Source of the DNA: Crotalaria pallida
Lineage: Eukaryota > Streptophyta > Magnoliopsida > Fabales > Fabaceae
Assembly: GCA_037953625.1 (NCBI GenBank)
Contig: CM075650.1
Coordinates: 124,541,706 to 124,605,705 of the forward strand
DNA: 64,000 nucleotides
Reading direction: 5' to 3'
A model generated the notes under the pieces. That model searched no databases. It had not been told where the DNA came from and worked only from the letters and a program-made list of their open reading frames with translations. Positions 1-9,721 of the stretch are shown piece by piece (positions within the stretch are counted from its first letter, which is position 1; each line of letters opens with the position of its first letter). Both the position numbers and the translations under genes were made by a program.

Positions 1-345
1 CAAAACTCAAAAAGGGCATTATGTGTGTAAAACACAAGGGCTTGGAGGCCAAATTTCAGCTCAATGTTGTTTTGAGCAAGTTTATATTGATGCATGCAAG
101 TGATTGAAGGTTTAAAATCAGAAATTAAATGTTGATCTTGAGTTTTGTGGTATTGGATGGTGTTTGTATTGATTTTTATGCAAATTGATACCATAAGCTT
201 GATGCATGCAAACTAAATGTGTTTCTGGATATAGACATATTGTTCTTAAGGCATATGAACTCTGAGAATGTTGAAATTGGGTTAGATTTGAGAGATGAAA
301 AGAATGATTTGTCAAAACTCTTGTTTTAGTGGACTGACTGCATAA

Positions 346-757
346 TCTAACCGGTTACTCGATAATTGTAACTGGTTAGACACTACAGAATTTCAAAGAA
401 AAATCAGTTTATTTAATCAGTCCTGAAGTCTTAGTGATTTTGCTCAAATCTATACCTTAATTTCATTAGAAATAATCTGAAGATGAGTTGTTTATAATGT
501 CATGGTTCAGATTGAAGGATAAGAGTTAATACCTTAAGAAAATGAGATAAACTCAAGAGAAAAATATGTTCATTGAGAAGAGAATGTGATTCAGACTTTT
601 GAATGATAAAAACAGTGGTTTTTGAGGCATAAAACAATGTTAAACTTGTTTATGGATTCAGTAGAGAATTCAAGAAAAAGGGTTTTTCTGAATTACAATG
701 GTAAACAGTTCAGGTCTGTAATTCTAACCGGTTAGTCTGAAACTGTAACCGGTTAGT
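346..757. repeat. TAACCGGTTA-type palindrome sites
   Basis: Copies of TAACCGGTTA or one-mismatch variants lie near 347, 370, 725 and 748, in pairs about 20 bases apart. They occupy the place held by ACTCGAGT clusters in the other LTR families of the window. Sites of the same type recur at 36440-36560 and 60270-60440. Confidence 0.6.
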
Positions 758-1007
758 ACCTGAATCTGAAAAATAAAAAGTTAAGTTTTTGAATACCATT
801 GGTTATGTTTTTCCCAATCCAAGTTTAAGGGCATGTTTTGGAGATAATTCAAAGAAGAATTTTGTGCCAAAGATTATGCCTCAGATAAATCATTCAAAAG
901 GGGAATTAGAATATCTCTAAATCACATTAATTAATATAAAGATAAAAACCAACCCTGATAATTGTGCATCCATATAGAATGGAAGTTTGGTTGGTAGGAA
1001 CGTTTAT

Positions 1008-1227
1008 CATATTCTGGGAATATGAGGAGGGTACTCTGGGAGTACCAAATTATAACCTACTTGATGACACATTATAGATATGTGGCCAGTGTCCGGGACC
1101 TGGTTTTTATGCGTTTTGGGAACGTATGCGTTCTGGGAACGTGGTGCACACTCCGGGAGTGATGCTTATTATCCAAGTATGGTTCAGCATTACGTTCTGG
1201 GAACGAATGTCAGTGTTCCGGGAACAC
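1008..1227 (+). repeat. Array of short hairpins with TGG/CGG loop
   Basis: Perfect or near-perfect inverted repeats with different arms around a constant three-base loop: 1008-1024 (CATATTC-TGG-GAATATG), 1031-1045 (GTACTC-TGG-GAGTAC), 1091-1099 (GTC-CGG-GAC), near 1111-1124 and 1128-1143, 1149-1161 (CACTC-CGG-GAGTG), 1193-1205 (CGTTC-TGG-GAACG) and 1213-1227 (GTGTTC-CGG-GAACAC). Differing arms that still pair suggest selection on folding or on symmetry. Confidence 0.75.
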
Positions 1228-1450
1228 AAGGATGTATTGGATGGACGTCCAAGATGGACTTTTAGAGGCCTCAGTTGTGGATAGAAAATCATGCATCATG
1301 CCACTTGCATTATAAGAGATATAATGTTGAAAATTGGTGTGCTCATATGTACTTGCATTATTCTTTGTCCATGATATACTTGTGTTTGTAATTTTAGTCT
1401 TTATCAATTATGTATATGTGTATACTTACTCCCTGTGCCCTGTTTAGGTG

Positions 1451-1924
1451 ATGGCCAGATACCTAGCTTGCATCGAGATACGCCCTATCCCTAGCGGCAT
1501 ATGGACGTATGAGGAGCACCGTGCCACTTTTGAGGGGGAGGTTGAGATCACTCTCTACCACCCTAACCCTCTGGTGCGAGTGCGACCTCGTCGATTTAGG
1601 ATCCCACTAGTCTATACTATGCATGTTCCACCCTTTTATGCATATAGAGGACCACCCCTGGCTCGACCTATGCGTTGTTTTCATAGTTTTCGTTGTAGAG
1701 CTGCCACTCGTTCACATCCTTCCTCCCATAGAGTTGTCACTGAGGAGACTCCTTCTCCTGGTCCGACTGATTTCGAGAGGACTGCTTCTGCGGATCCTAG
1801 ACCCAGTGGTAGGGTCTCCACACAGTCGGGTGAGGTCGAGGAGGACCCTATGGAGGATGAGAGCGAGGAGGAGGTGCATGTCGAGCCGACTGTTTCTGCT
1901 AGAGGTGGACCCGCTGGTTCATAG
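1451..1924 (+). CDS. LTR-encoded protein, unknown function (third family copy)
   Basis: Open frame of 157 codons inside an LTR. I do not recognise the family. The first 70 residues are conserved with the LTR ORFs at 30708 and 45309 (minus), including RYLACIE, YHPNP, RPRRFRI and VPPFY. A Ser/Pro/Arg-rich middle and an acidic tail follow. The ATG at 1451 is chosen because it aligns in every copy and is preceded by TTTAGGTG, which looks like a splice acceptor. Against the copy at 30708, the first 68 codons show 22 synonymous-only and 12 replacement differences (counted by eye), as expected for a protein once under selection. No signal peptide, membrane segment or catalytic motif is visible. Confidence 0.6.
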   Translation: MARYLACIEIRPIPSGIWTYEEHRATFEGEVEITLYHPNPLVRVRPRRFRIPLVYTMHVPPFYAYRGPPLARPMRCFHSFRCRAATRSHPSSHRVVTEETPSPGPTDFERTASADPRPSGRVSTQSGEVEEDPMEDESEEEVHVEPTVSARGGPAGS

Positions 1925-2263
1925 GAGCTTGCATAGCGTAGATGTTTTGGATCCTAGATCCTAGGGATAGAGCGGTGGAGGATCTGAGGAGCTGCAGAGG
2001 ACACTGATGACTTGCTCTGGGACTTCTACTTTTGGGATTTTGTTATATATTGTATATATCTGAGAGGTCTTAGAGTGAGGTTTTATTCATGCAGCTGGAT
2101 TGTATATGTTTTTATAAACTCTTCTATCTCGACTTATGTTACTTGCTACTGACTATACTGATGGGGTTTTTATGTTATGACATATATATAGAATAGTCCT
2201 GCTATTCCCTACTTTCCTTTTCCGTTTTTAATCTTCCTCTCCCCCCTGGTTCCGGACCCTCCC

Positions 2264-2275
2264 TGGTATCAGAGC
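2264..2275 (+). promoter_or_regulatory. tRNA-Met primer-binding site, copy A
   Basis: TGGTATCAGAGC is complementary to the 3' end of plant initiator tRNA-Met. It marks the minus-strand start, and by convention base 1, of caulimovirid genomes. Copy B has TGGTATCAAAGC at the same place, a G to A change. Confidence 0.85.
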
Positions 2276-2621
2276 CAGATGGGGAAGTAGGAACGTTTGG
2301 CTAGGGGTAAGATCTACAATATGGTAACATAATATTAAAGGTCATTTTAATTTTTCTGTATATAGAGATAAATAAGATTCGTCACTCAACTGGAAGCACG
2401 AATAAGTTTCGTGTTATTCCTGTGCATAGGTAGCAAGAGTCATAAGTCCTAAAAGAGGCAATAAAGCTCGGATGATGCTGCGATTACCAGGAATAACATC
2501 TAACTGTCGGTGGCTATGGTTGAACTGATGATGGTTAAAAAAAAAAAAAAAAAAGAGTTTTTTATGACCTAAAATATTGTGTAGATCATATTATTTATCT
2601 TACCTCTGGAAACTCGTTTTT
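2276..2621 (+). other. Viral leader, copy A
   Basis: About 350 bases between primer site and ORF1. It has no long open frame and contains a run of about 17 A at 2537-2553. The B copy of this run differs in length, which accounts for the shift in alignment between the copies. Confidence 0.6.
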
Positions 2622-5600
2622 ATGAAACCAAATGATGGTGATGATACTATAGGGCGAGGAACAATTACAAAATTCACTCACTACTTCAACATGTTTCGCT
2701 CTCTCTCAACCCACCTCTCTTTCAAGTCCTCCCAACCATCTTCTTCGTCTCTCGCCGAGAATGAAGGAGACCAAACCTCTTCTAGAAACATTTTCAAAGA
2801 AGAAATCAAATTTCAAGATATAAATCAAGATTTTGACAATTGGGAAATTCCCAAAATTCCCACAAAAGACCTCTACAAACCCCAGGGACGATTCTTTCAG
2901 AGTTCTGATTACATCATAAGAACTGTTGAAAAGAATATCCCCATCAATCCAATCACCTCTAAAGATGAAGAGTTCCACCTTCTCTCCAATGAAACCTTGA
3001 GAAGTCACAAACAAAAATACCGTTACTTGCACATAGGTTGTGTCCAAGTTGCTATCAAGCCACTCATGAGAGAAGGCCTTAATGCTTCTGTACTCTTATG
3101 TTTAAGAGATAAGAGGCATAATCAATTTTCAGATTCTCTTCTGGGAACTGTAGAAACCAGCCTCGGACATGGTCCAATCTATTTTAATTGTTACCCCAAT
3201 CTCACTGTTAGTCTTCAAGACAGAAATATCCTCAAAGTTTTAATCTTGAACCTTCATACCCATGGTCTAGACATGATATCTGGATCCAACCCTATTGCCC
3301 TCATGTACAGAGTACAGTATAAGGTCATGAACTCTTGCAGTTCTATGGTTAGAAGATCAAGTAATCCTGGAGAAACGACCCTATTCCTCACTGATATCTC
3401 AAAAGCAAATGTCACTGTCCCAAAAACCATTAGATGGGAAGATATTGTCTTACCCGAAGATTGGCATCTAGACAGAGCTGCACCAGCTCTGCCTAAAGAG
3501 ACCCCTGAAATCCAGGAGATCCGACAATATGAAGATGGTAGAGTAAAATTAACCTTTAACAGAAGAAATTCCTTTAGTGTCGCCAGATCTGAAAGTTCAA
3601 GGGCTGGGGATCTCAGATCCCGTGCTACTGAGACAGCCTCTAGGAAATCTTTCTCAACAATATCCCAATCAACTATCCATCTCCAAGGCCTCAATACCTC
3701 CACTTCCATACCTTTACCCATATATCAAAAACGAGAAGAAGATCAAAAAACTATTCAGTCGCCAACATACTCCTCCATGAATGATGAGTATGATGAGATT
3801 AATAATATTGAAAAAGTTTTTGTGATCAACAAAGAAATAATCAAAAAAGATTTCTACTCTGATGACAATGTCGCTCAAAGAAACTGGTTTTTTACTCATT
3901 TTAGAGAAAAACGTAATCAAATCCAAAATGAGTTTTACAATTTTCTTGGACGAGTTGAACAAAACATATATTTCTTTGATTGGTTCCAAGCTTATGCTAT
4001 TGTGAATAAGATTGATTATCCTTTCAAAAGGCAATTGTCTTCAAAAGAAAAGGTTACAAATGTTATCAGTAGCTGGCAACTTAAAGATGGCACCACTCTC
4101 CAGTCTGAATTACCTCCAAATAGGCAATACCAGCTCAACACTAAGACTGGAACTAGCCTAGCCATAGCTGCCCCATTCAAATCAAAAGATGAATCTGACC
4201 CAGTCAATCCTAAAGATATCAAAGATTTGATGGAACAATCCAACTACACCAATAAGTATCTTCAAACTTTAGGAGAAAATCTTAGTATTATCAGATCTAG
4301 GAAAGAAGAGGTATCCTCTTCTTTAGTCGAGACTAAGCCAACTGAAAAACCCTTCTTCAAACCTTTCAATCCTTCGAAAGATCTTAGAAAAAACCTACAA
4401 TTCCTTAAAGCAAAAAATAAGGCTATAGTTTCCGATGAGTTAGCAGATAGCATCCGAAATTTGACCCATCTCGTTGCTCCCGAGACACCCCAACCTTCCG
4501 ATTCAAGTTCCATAAAGCCCTCTGATCCTAGAACCCCCCCTTTAAGGATCGCCTGATAAATGTTTTAGGAGAATGCAGTTCTCCTTACTCTTCTGAACCT
4601 GAATCAATAAGATCTGAGAAGTTAGGTTTGAACCCGCTCATGAGTCAATCTTTATCCTGGAAAAAACCTTCCAAGCTTTATTACCAACGTGCAACTGCCC
4701 CGGATTTACTTCTTGAGGAATCCAACATCCCCCTCAAAAGCTTTGATGCAAACCAATTATACATATGGAACATTGATGGTCAGAATGAGTATGGTATTAT
4801 GCAAGTTATGCAATACATGTGCATGGCTGCTACTGCTTACCTAACCACCAGTGATATAGATGAAAAAGGGATCGTAATGGCCTTAACAGCAGGATTCACT
4901 GGCCAATTAAAAGGATGGTGGGATTATGGTCTCACTGAAGACGAAAAGCATGCCATTTACAATGCTGTAAAAGTTGATCCCCACCAATCTCCTATAACCA
5001 ATAAAGGGGAACTAGTTCCCGATGCTGTCAACCAATTGATATTCACCATAGGAGCCAAATTTATTGGAGATCCTTCTATTTGGAGAGATAGATCAGGAGA
5101 ATTATTGTCAAACCTAAGATGTAAAACATTGTCAGACTTTAGGTGGTACAAGGATACCTTCCTTACACGAGTCTATACCAGAGAAGATTGTGAACATCGC
5201 CTCTGGAAAGAAAAATTCTTAGCTGGTCTTCCAAAGTCTTTAGGAGATAGGGTTAGAGATAAAATTAGACATCAAAATGGAGAAATCCCTTACGACAACC
5301 TTAGTTACGGACAATTAATTTCCTATGTCCAGAAAGTAGCTTTAAAAATTTGCCAAGATAGAAAACTCCAGAATGATTTAGCCAAAGAGAAAACTCTAAC
5401 CAATAGAGAACTAGGAACCTTTTGTGAACAATTCGGTCTCCCTTGTTCTAGGAAAAAACCCAATTCCAACACCCACAAAGAGAAAGAAGATGAACATCCC
5501 TCTAAGTACAAACACCATAGGAGACCTAAAGCCAAACATAAAAATGAGCCTCATCATAAAAGGACAAATTATCCGCCCAGGCATAAGAAACCCGATCAAC

Positions 5601-6070
5601 CCAAGAACCAAGGGAAATACTCCGGTTGTTACAATTGTGGCAAGCCTGGACATATTGCCAGATATTGTAGGCTCAAAACCAAGATTAATTCCCTAAACTT
5701 AGAACAGTCTGTTATAGAACAACTTAATAACCTCCTGGCTGAAAGCTCCGATGATGGTTATAACACCGAATCATCTGAAGATCTTAACCAGATCCAACAT
5801 GATGATGCTGAAGATGACTCCGACTCCCCAAGCATGAATGTCATAACCAAAGACCATGAAAACCTGTTTTACGAAGCCATCAATTCCATCCCTAACCAAG
5901 AAGAAAGGAAGCTCTTCATAGAGAAACTTAGGTCTGACAACACTGATAGCCACAAACAAGAAGTTCATAGCACCAAATTTGATGTTACTGAAGCCTTTAA
6001 AAGGCTTGAGAACGAGTGGAAAAAAACCCTCTACTATCCAAGACCTCCATACCGAAATAGCCAATCTTAA
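2622..6070 (+). pseudogene. Pararetrovirus ORF1 (movement protein + capsid region), copy A, frameshifted
   Basis: Near-identical to the open ORF1 of copy B (13276-16725) but broken in two. A run of seven C at 4534-4540, where B has eight, shifts the frame and ends the first part at 4556; reading resumes from 4628 to 6070. The first part holds a 30K-superfamily movement protein (roughly residues 80-260 from the ATG), which in this family makes tubules for cell-to-cell spread. The second part holds the capsid region, a Lys/His-rich stretch and a CCHC zinc knuckle at about 5627-5668, followed by an acidic segment. First ATG is 2622; a second in-frame ATG at 2691 is also possible. The 3' end overlaps ORF2 by about 90 bases in another frame. 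Confidence 0.85.
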
Positions 6071-8156
6071 GAGAGAGGTTAGAGAATTAAAGAACCTCAA
6101 CATTAGTGAAAGACTTGATCAATTAGAAAACCATCAAAATCTTCAAGATGTTATTATTGAACAGATAGGAGATGCCCAAACCCCTGAGCACACTGATAAT
6201 ATAAAACCCTTTACTGATGAAGACTTTTTGGCAATCATTGATCGCGTTACTATCCAAAAATTTTATATAAACATTGTTATTAAAATTGCTGACTTCACTC
6301 TTGAAACTGTGGCGCTGTTCGACACAGGAGCAGATTCAAACTGCATTCAAGAAGGCTTAATCCCAACTAAATATTTTGAGAAAACCTCTGAGCAGCTTAG
6401 TACTGCTAGTGGATCCAAACTTAAAATCAATTTCAAACTTTCAAATGCTATTATCGATCACCAAGGTTTACGTGTTGAAACCCCTTTTCTCCTTGTTAAA
6501 AATTTGAAAAATGAGGTCATTTTGGGTACGCCCTTTATTAGGTCTCTCTTCCCTCTTCAAATCTCTAAAGAAGGTATCACTACTGAATATTTGGGAAAAC
6601 CAGTGATTTTCAATTTTATTCAGAAACCTCTTATTAAAAACATCAATCTCGTTAACCTTAAGCAAAAACAAATTAATTTTCTCAAGGAAGAAGTCTCATT
6701 TGAAAATGTAAATATCCAGCTCAATAATTCAGATGTTCTGAAAAGAATCCAATCTCTCCTTGATCATATCCACAATATTGTATGCTCTGATCTCCCTAAT
6801 GCCTTCTGGGAACGAAAGAAGCATATTGTTGATCTCCCCTATGATAAAGACTTTAAAGAAAAGCTTATCCCTACCAAAGCCAGGCCTATCCAAATGAATG
6901 ATCAAATGCTCCAAATCTGTCAAAAGGAGATTAATGACCTTCTACAGAAAGGACTTATCAGGAAAAGTAAGAGTCCTTGGTCTTGTGCAACTTTTTATGT
7001 CAATAAACAAGCTGAGATTGAACGTGGAACACCCCGTCTAGTCATCAATTACAAGCCCCTTAATGATGTCCTCCAATGGATTAGGTACCCTATCCCTAAT
7101 AAAAAAGACCTCCTTGGAAGATTACATTCTGCAAAAATCTTCTCCAAATTTGACTTAAAATCTGGATTCTGGCAGATTCAGGTCAAGGAGAGCGACCGTT
7201 ATAAAACTGCCTTCACCGTCCCTTTTGGCCAATATGAATGGAATGTTATGCCATTTGGTCTTAAAAATGCCCCATCTGAATTCCAGAATATTATGAATGA
7301 AATCTTCAATCCTTACTCACACTTCACCATAGTCTATATTGATGATGTTCTTATCTTTTCCCAATCTATAGAGCAGCACTTCAAACATATCAATATTTTC
7401 GTTCATATTATAAAGAGAAGTGGCCTTGCTATTTCCAAACCCAAAATCCAACTCTTCCAAACTAAGATCCGTTTTCTGGGTCATGAAATTCATCTGGGAA
7501 CCATTGTTCCTATTAAAAGAGCCATAGAGTTCGGCAATAAGTTCCCAAACCAGATCCTTGATAAGAATCAGCTGCAAAGATTTCTTGGCTGTCTAAATTA
7601 TGTAGCTGACTTCATTCCCCAGTTAAGCAATACCATTAAACCACTCCATGAACGTCTAAAGAAGACCCCTCCTCCTTGGACAGATATCCACACCAATATT
7701 GTTAAAAGCCTTAAGGCTCAAATACGGGAACTTCCTTGTCTTTATCTTCCTAACCCCCAAGCCTTTAAAATTGTTGAGACCGATGCCTCAGATATAGGTT
7801 ATGGTGGCATTCTCAAACAGCAGGTTTCAGGAAAAGAACAGATTATTGCATTCGCATCTAAGCATTGGAATCCTGCACAACAGAATTACTCAACTGTCAA
7901 AAAAGAAGTTTTATCAATTGTTTTATGCATTTCAAAATTTCAATCTGATTTACTCAACCAGAAATTCTTGGTTCGTGTAGATTGCAAATCTGCTAAAGAA
8001 ATTTTACAAAAGGATGTAAAAAATTTGGCTTCTAAACAAATTTTTGCCAGATGGCAAGCTATTTTAAGTGTTTTTGATTTTGACATTGAGTATCTCAAAG
8101 GCACTAATAATTCTCTCCCTGATTACCTTACACGTGAATACTTACAGGGAAACTAA
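5982..8156 (+). CDS. Pararetrovirus ORF2: protease, reverse transcriptase, RNase H (copy A)
   Basis: Open frame of 724 codons plus stop. An N-terminal coiled-coil-like stretch (about residues 20-55, heptad Leu/Ile) is followed by an aspartic protease with DTGAD near residue 115, a reverse transcriptase with YIDD near residue 453, and RNase H with the TDAS motif near residue 602. In caulimovirids this polyprotein cuts itself and copies pregenomic RNA into DNA in capsid-like particles. There is no integrase. It overlaps ORF1 and lies in the +1 frame relative to it. A run of seven A (6020-6026) lies in the overlap, so entry by frameshift or by reinitiation at ATG 5982 are both possible. Only a few residues differ from copy B. 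Expression in the plant is unknown. Confidence 0.88.
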   Translation: MLLKPLKGLRTSGKKPSTIQDLHTEIANLKREVRELKNLNISERLDQLENHQNLQDVIIEQIGDAQTPEHTDNIKPFTDEDFLAIIDRVTIQKFYINIVIKIADFTLETVALFDTGADSNCIQEGLIPTKYFEKTSEQLSTASGSKLKINFKLSNAIIDHQGLRVETPFLLVKNLKNEVILGTPFIRSLFPLQISKEGITTEYLGKPVIFNFIQKPLIKNINLVNLKQKQINFLKEEVSFENVNIQLNNSDVLKRIQSLLDHIHNIVCSDLPNAFWERKKHIVDLPYDKDFKEKLIPTKARPIQMNDQMLQICQKEINDLLQKGLIRKSKSPWSCATFYVNKQAEIERGTPRLVINYKPLNDVLQWIRYPIPNKKDLLGRLHSAKIFSKFDLKSGFWQIQVKESDRYKTAFTVPFGQYEWNVMPFGLKNAPSEFQNIMNEIFNPYSHFTIVYIDDVLIFSQSIEQHFKHINIFVHIIKRSGLAISKPKIQLFQTKIRFLGHEIHLGTIVPIKRAIEFGNKFPNQILDKNQLQRFLGCLNYVADFIPQLSNTIKPLHERLKKTPPPWTDIHTNIVKSLKAQIRELPCLYLPNPQAFKIVETDASDIGYGGILKQQVSGKEQIIAFASKHWNPAQQNYSTVKKEVLSIVLCISKFQSDLLNQKFLVRVDCKSAKEILQKDVKNLASKQIFARWQAILSVFDFDIEYLKGTNNSLPDYLTREYLQGN

Positions 8157-8172
8157 AACAGGGATTTCAAAA

Positions 8173-8868
8173 ATGTCGTCCTCCTCTCGAGGACGGGGTC
8201 GCCCCAGAGGTAAAAGGATCCAAGATCTTGTAGAAGTTCCACTCAGCCAACAACCAGGGTCATCTACCCTCCTTGGGTCTTCCACCCAACAAGGGTCATC
8301 TACCCTTCAAACCACTGAGTCATCAACTCAGTCTCCAAACAAACAACAAACCCAAACAGGAAAACAAACCAAATCAGATTATGGATTCCCACTCCATACT
8401 TTAGAAGTCTTACTAGACCAAGGTCTAACTCATCTTCCAAAAAAGTCATGGGCTGAACAAGCCTCAGATGAAGATGATATGGACTTCACCAATTCCCCCC
8501 TATCCCTCATTGTTGATAGGATAAAAAATCAAGTTTATGAACCCACCAAAGTTCTTAAACCACAAACTAGTCTCCCAAAACAAGAGATACAAATTAGTGC
8601 CCCAAAACAAGAAATCCAAACAACCCATCAACCCCAAACATGCAAAGAACCAACAAAATACCACAGAAAGGGTAATTATGTCCCTGTCATTCAGATGGAA
8701 CCAGAATTTTGGGATGAAAATCCCAATAGAGTTCCCTCCCGAATCTTTCCCAAAGATTTTCAATTTCAGCCTTTATCCCTAAACAAAACTCAGAGGTTCT
8801 ACGAATTTATTCTCGTAGACACTGACTCCATCTCAAGAAGTAAATCCGGGGCAGTTGCACGTTGGTAA
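8173..8868 (+). pseudogene. Pararetrovirus ORF3, copy A, truncated
   Basis: Starts 16 bases after the ORF2 stop at ATG 8173, and matches the first roughly 220 codons of the 483-residue ORF3 of copy B. At 8832-8834 the viral sequence jumps to an inverted piece of ORF1, so the last codons to the stop at 8868 are foreign. The N-terminus is rich in Ser, Gly, Arg, Gln and Thr. The conserved Trp/Phe-rich core and acidic tail are missing. Confidence 0.8.
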
Positions 8869-9068
8869 TAAAGCTTGGAAGGTTTTTTCCAGGATAAAGA
8901 TTGACTCATGAGCGGGTTCAAACCTAACTTCTCAGATCTTATTGATTCAGGTTCAGAAGAGTAAGGAGAACTGCATTCTCCTAAAACATTTATCAGGCGG
9001 ATCCAAACTTAAAATCAATTTCAAACTTTCAAATGCTATTATCGATCACCAAGGTTTACGTGTTGAAA
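8832..9068. other. Scrambled viral junction between copies A and B
   Basis: Two short viral pieces are stitched together. 8832-8999 equals 14629-14796 on the plus strand (ORF1, reversed relative to copy A). 8999-9068 equals 6411-6480 (ORF2, forward). Then copy B starts with its intergenic region. The joins share 1-4 bases (CTC, G, AAAA). This is typical of end joining with template switching. Confidence 0.85.
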
Positions 9069-9721
9069 ACGGAAAAGGAAAGTAGGGAATAGCAGGACTA
9101 TTCTATATGCGATGATGATGCAGATGAATGATATAATAAATAAATTAAAGAGGACCAGAACCTTCCAGCATAGCCGTGAAGAAGATCTGGAAACTATAAA
9201 TAATTAAAAGGAACCAGAACCTTCTGGCATAACCGCGAAGGATGATCTGGTGAGGGAGAAGGGGAAAAAATTAAAAATAGACAGAATTAAAAGGGGGACC
9301 AGAACCTTCTGGCATAATCCGTGAAGGAAGAACTGGTGAGGGAGAAAGTGGAGATAATGAAAGTAAACAAGAACTAAAACATGAATATGAAAATATTATA
9401 TGATTAAAAGATTGAAAGACATAAACCTAAATTTGAAAGATTGAAAGACAGAAACTAAAGGAGGAGCTTACGAGATCTCAAAGGCTGGAATCTCTCCAAA
9501 ACTCTCTCTGAAAGTCTCTCTCTCTAAAATTGTGTGTGTCTATTGAGAGCTGAGATGCTCTTTAAATAGACTAGTTTTCCTACTGTTTGAACAGTGTCGG
9601 TTGCAAGACCTGCACTGTGTACAATTATTTGGGAAAGTAAACCGGAACTATTACAACAGTATTTTACAATAATTAAATCGGAACTATTACAACAGCATTT
9701 TACAATAATTTAATGAAAATT
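9069..9721 (-). promoter_or_regulatory. Viral intergenic region with promoter, copy B
   Basis: Non-coding region between the ORF3 stop and the primer site. On the minus strand a TATTTAAA box (plus 9561-9568) is followed by a CT-rich, AGAGAG-rich leader, as in a caulimovirid pregenomic promoter. Further downstream lie three related repeats (9152-9190, 9210-9262, 9296-9350). The same region recurs at 18377-18737 and 19683-20232. Confidence 0.7.
9152..9350 (-). repeat. Three imperfect repeats with inverted-repeat core in the viral intergenic region
   Basis: Units at 9152-9190, 9210-9262 and 9296-9350 share a core whose arms CCAGAA and TTCTGG pair around two bases, then GCATAAYC, GTGAAGGA and CTGGTGAGGGAGA. 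Two units are present in copy D near 20065-20115 and 20145-20195. They could be RNA stems or protein sites; the role is unknown. Confidence 0.75.

Larger units (their letters stand above)
1..2187 (+). mobile_element. Long LTR of a Tekay-like element (third family), 5' part, split by pararetrovirus
   Basis: Recognised by shared architecture and an LTR-encoded protein in common with the LTRs at 20824-23996, 28584-31758, 44107-47712 and 52380-55983. In order it carries TAACCGGTTA-type palindromes (about 346-380 and 722-757), a hairpin array (1008-1227), an acceptor-like TTTAG before the ATG at 1451, an ORF, and a T-rich tail. The tail at about 2095-2187 resembles the tail at 23610-23710. The LTR stops at a TATATATA tract where viral sequence begins, and it seems to resume at 20251 and end at 20590. 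Its start lies outside the window. No primer site follows its end, so it is a 3' LTR or solo LTR. Family assignment is inferred. Confidence 0.65.

Noticed and set aside
2264..2275. Primer site taken as evidence that 2276 onward is the inside of the LTR element at 1-2187
   Set aside because: The downstream sequence is viral, and copy B carries the same site with different flanks, so the site belongs to the virus.
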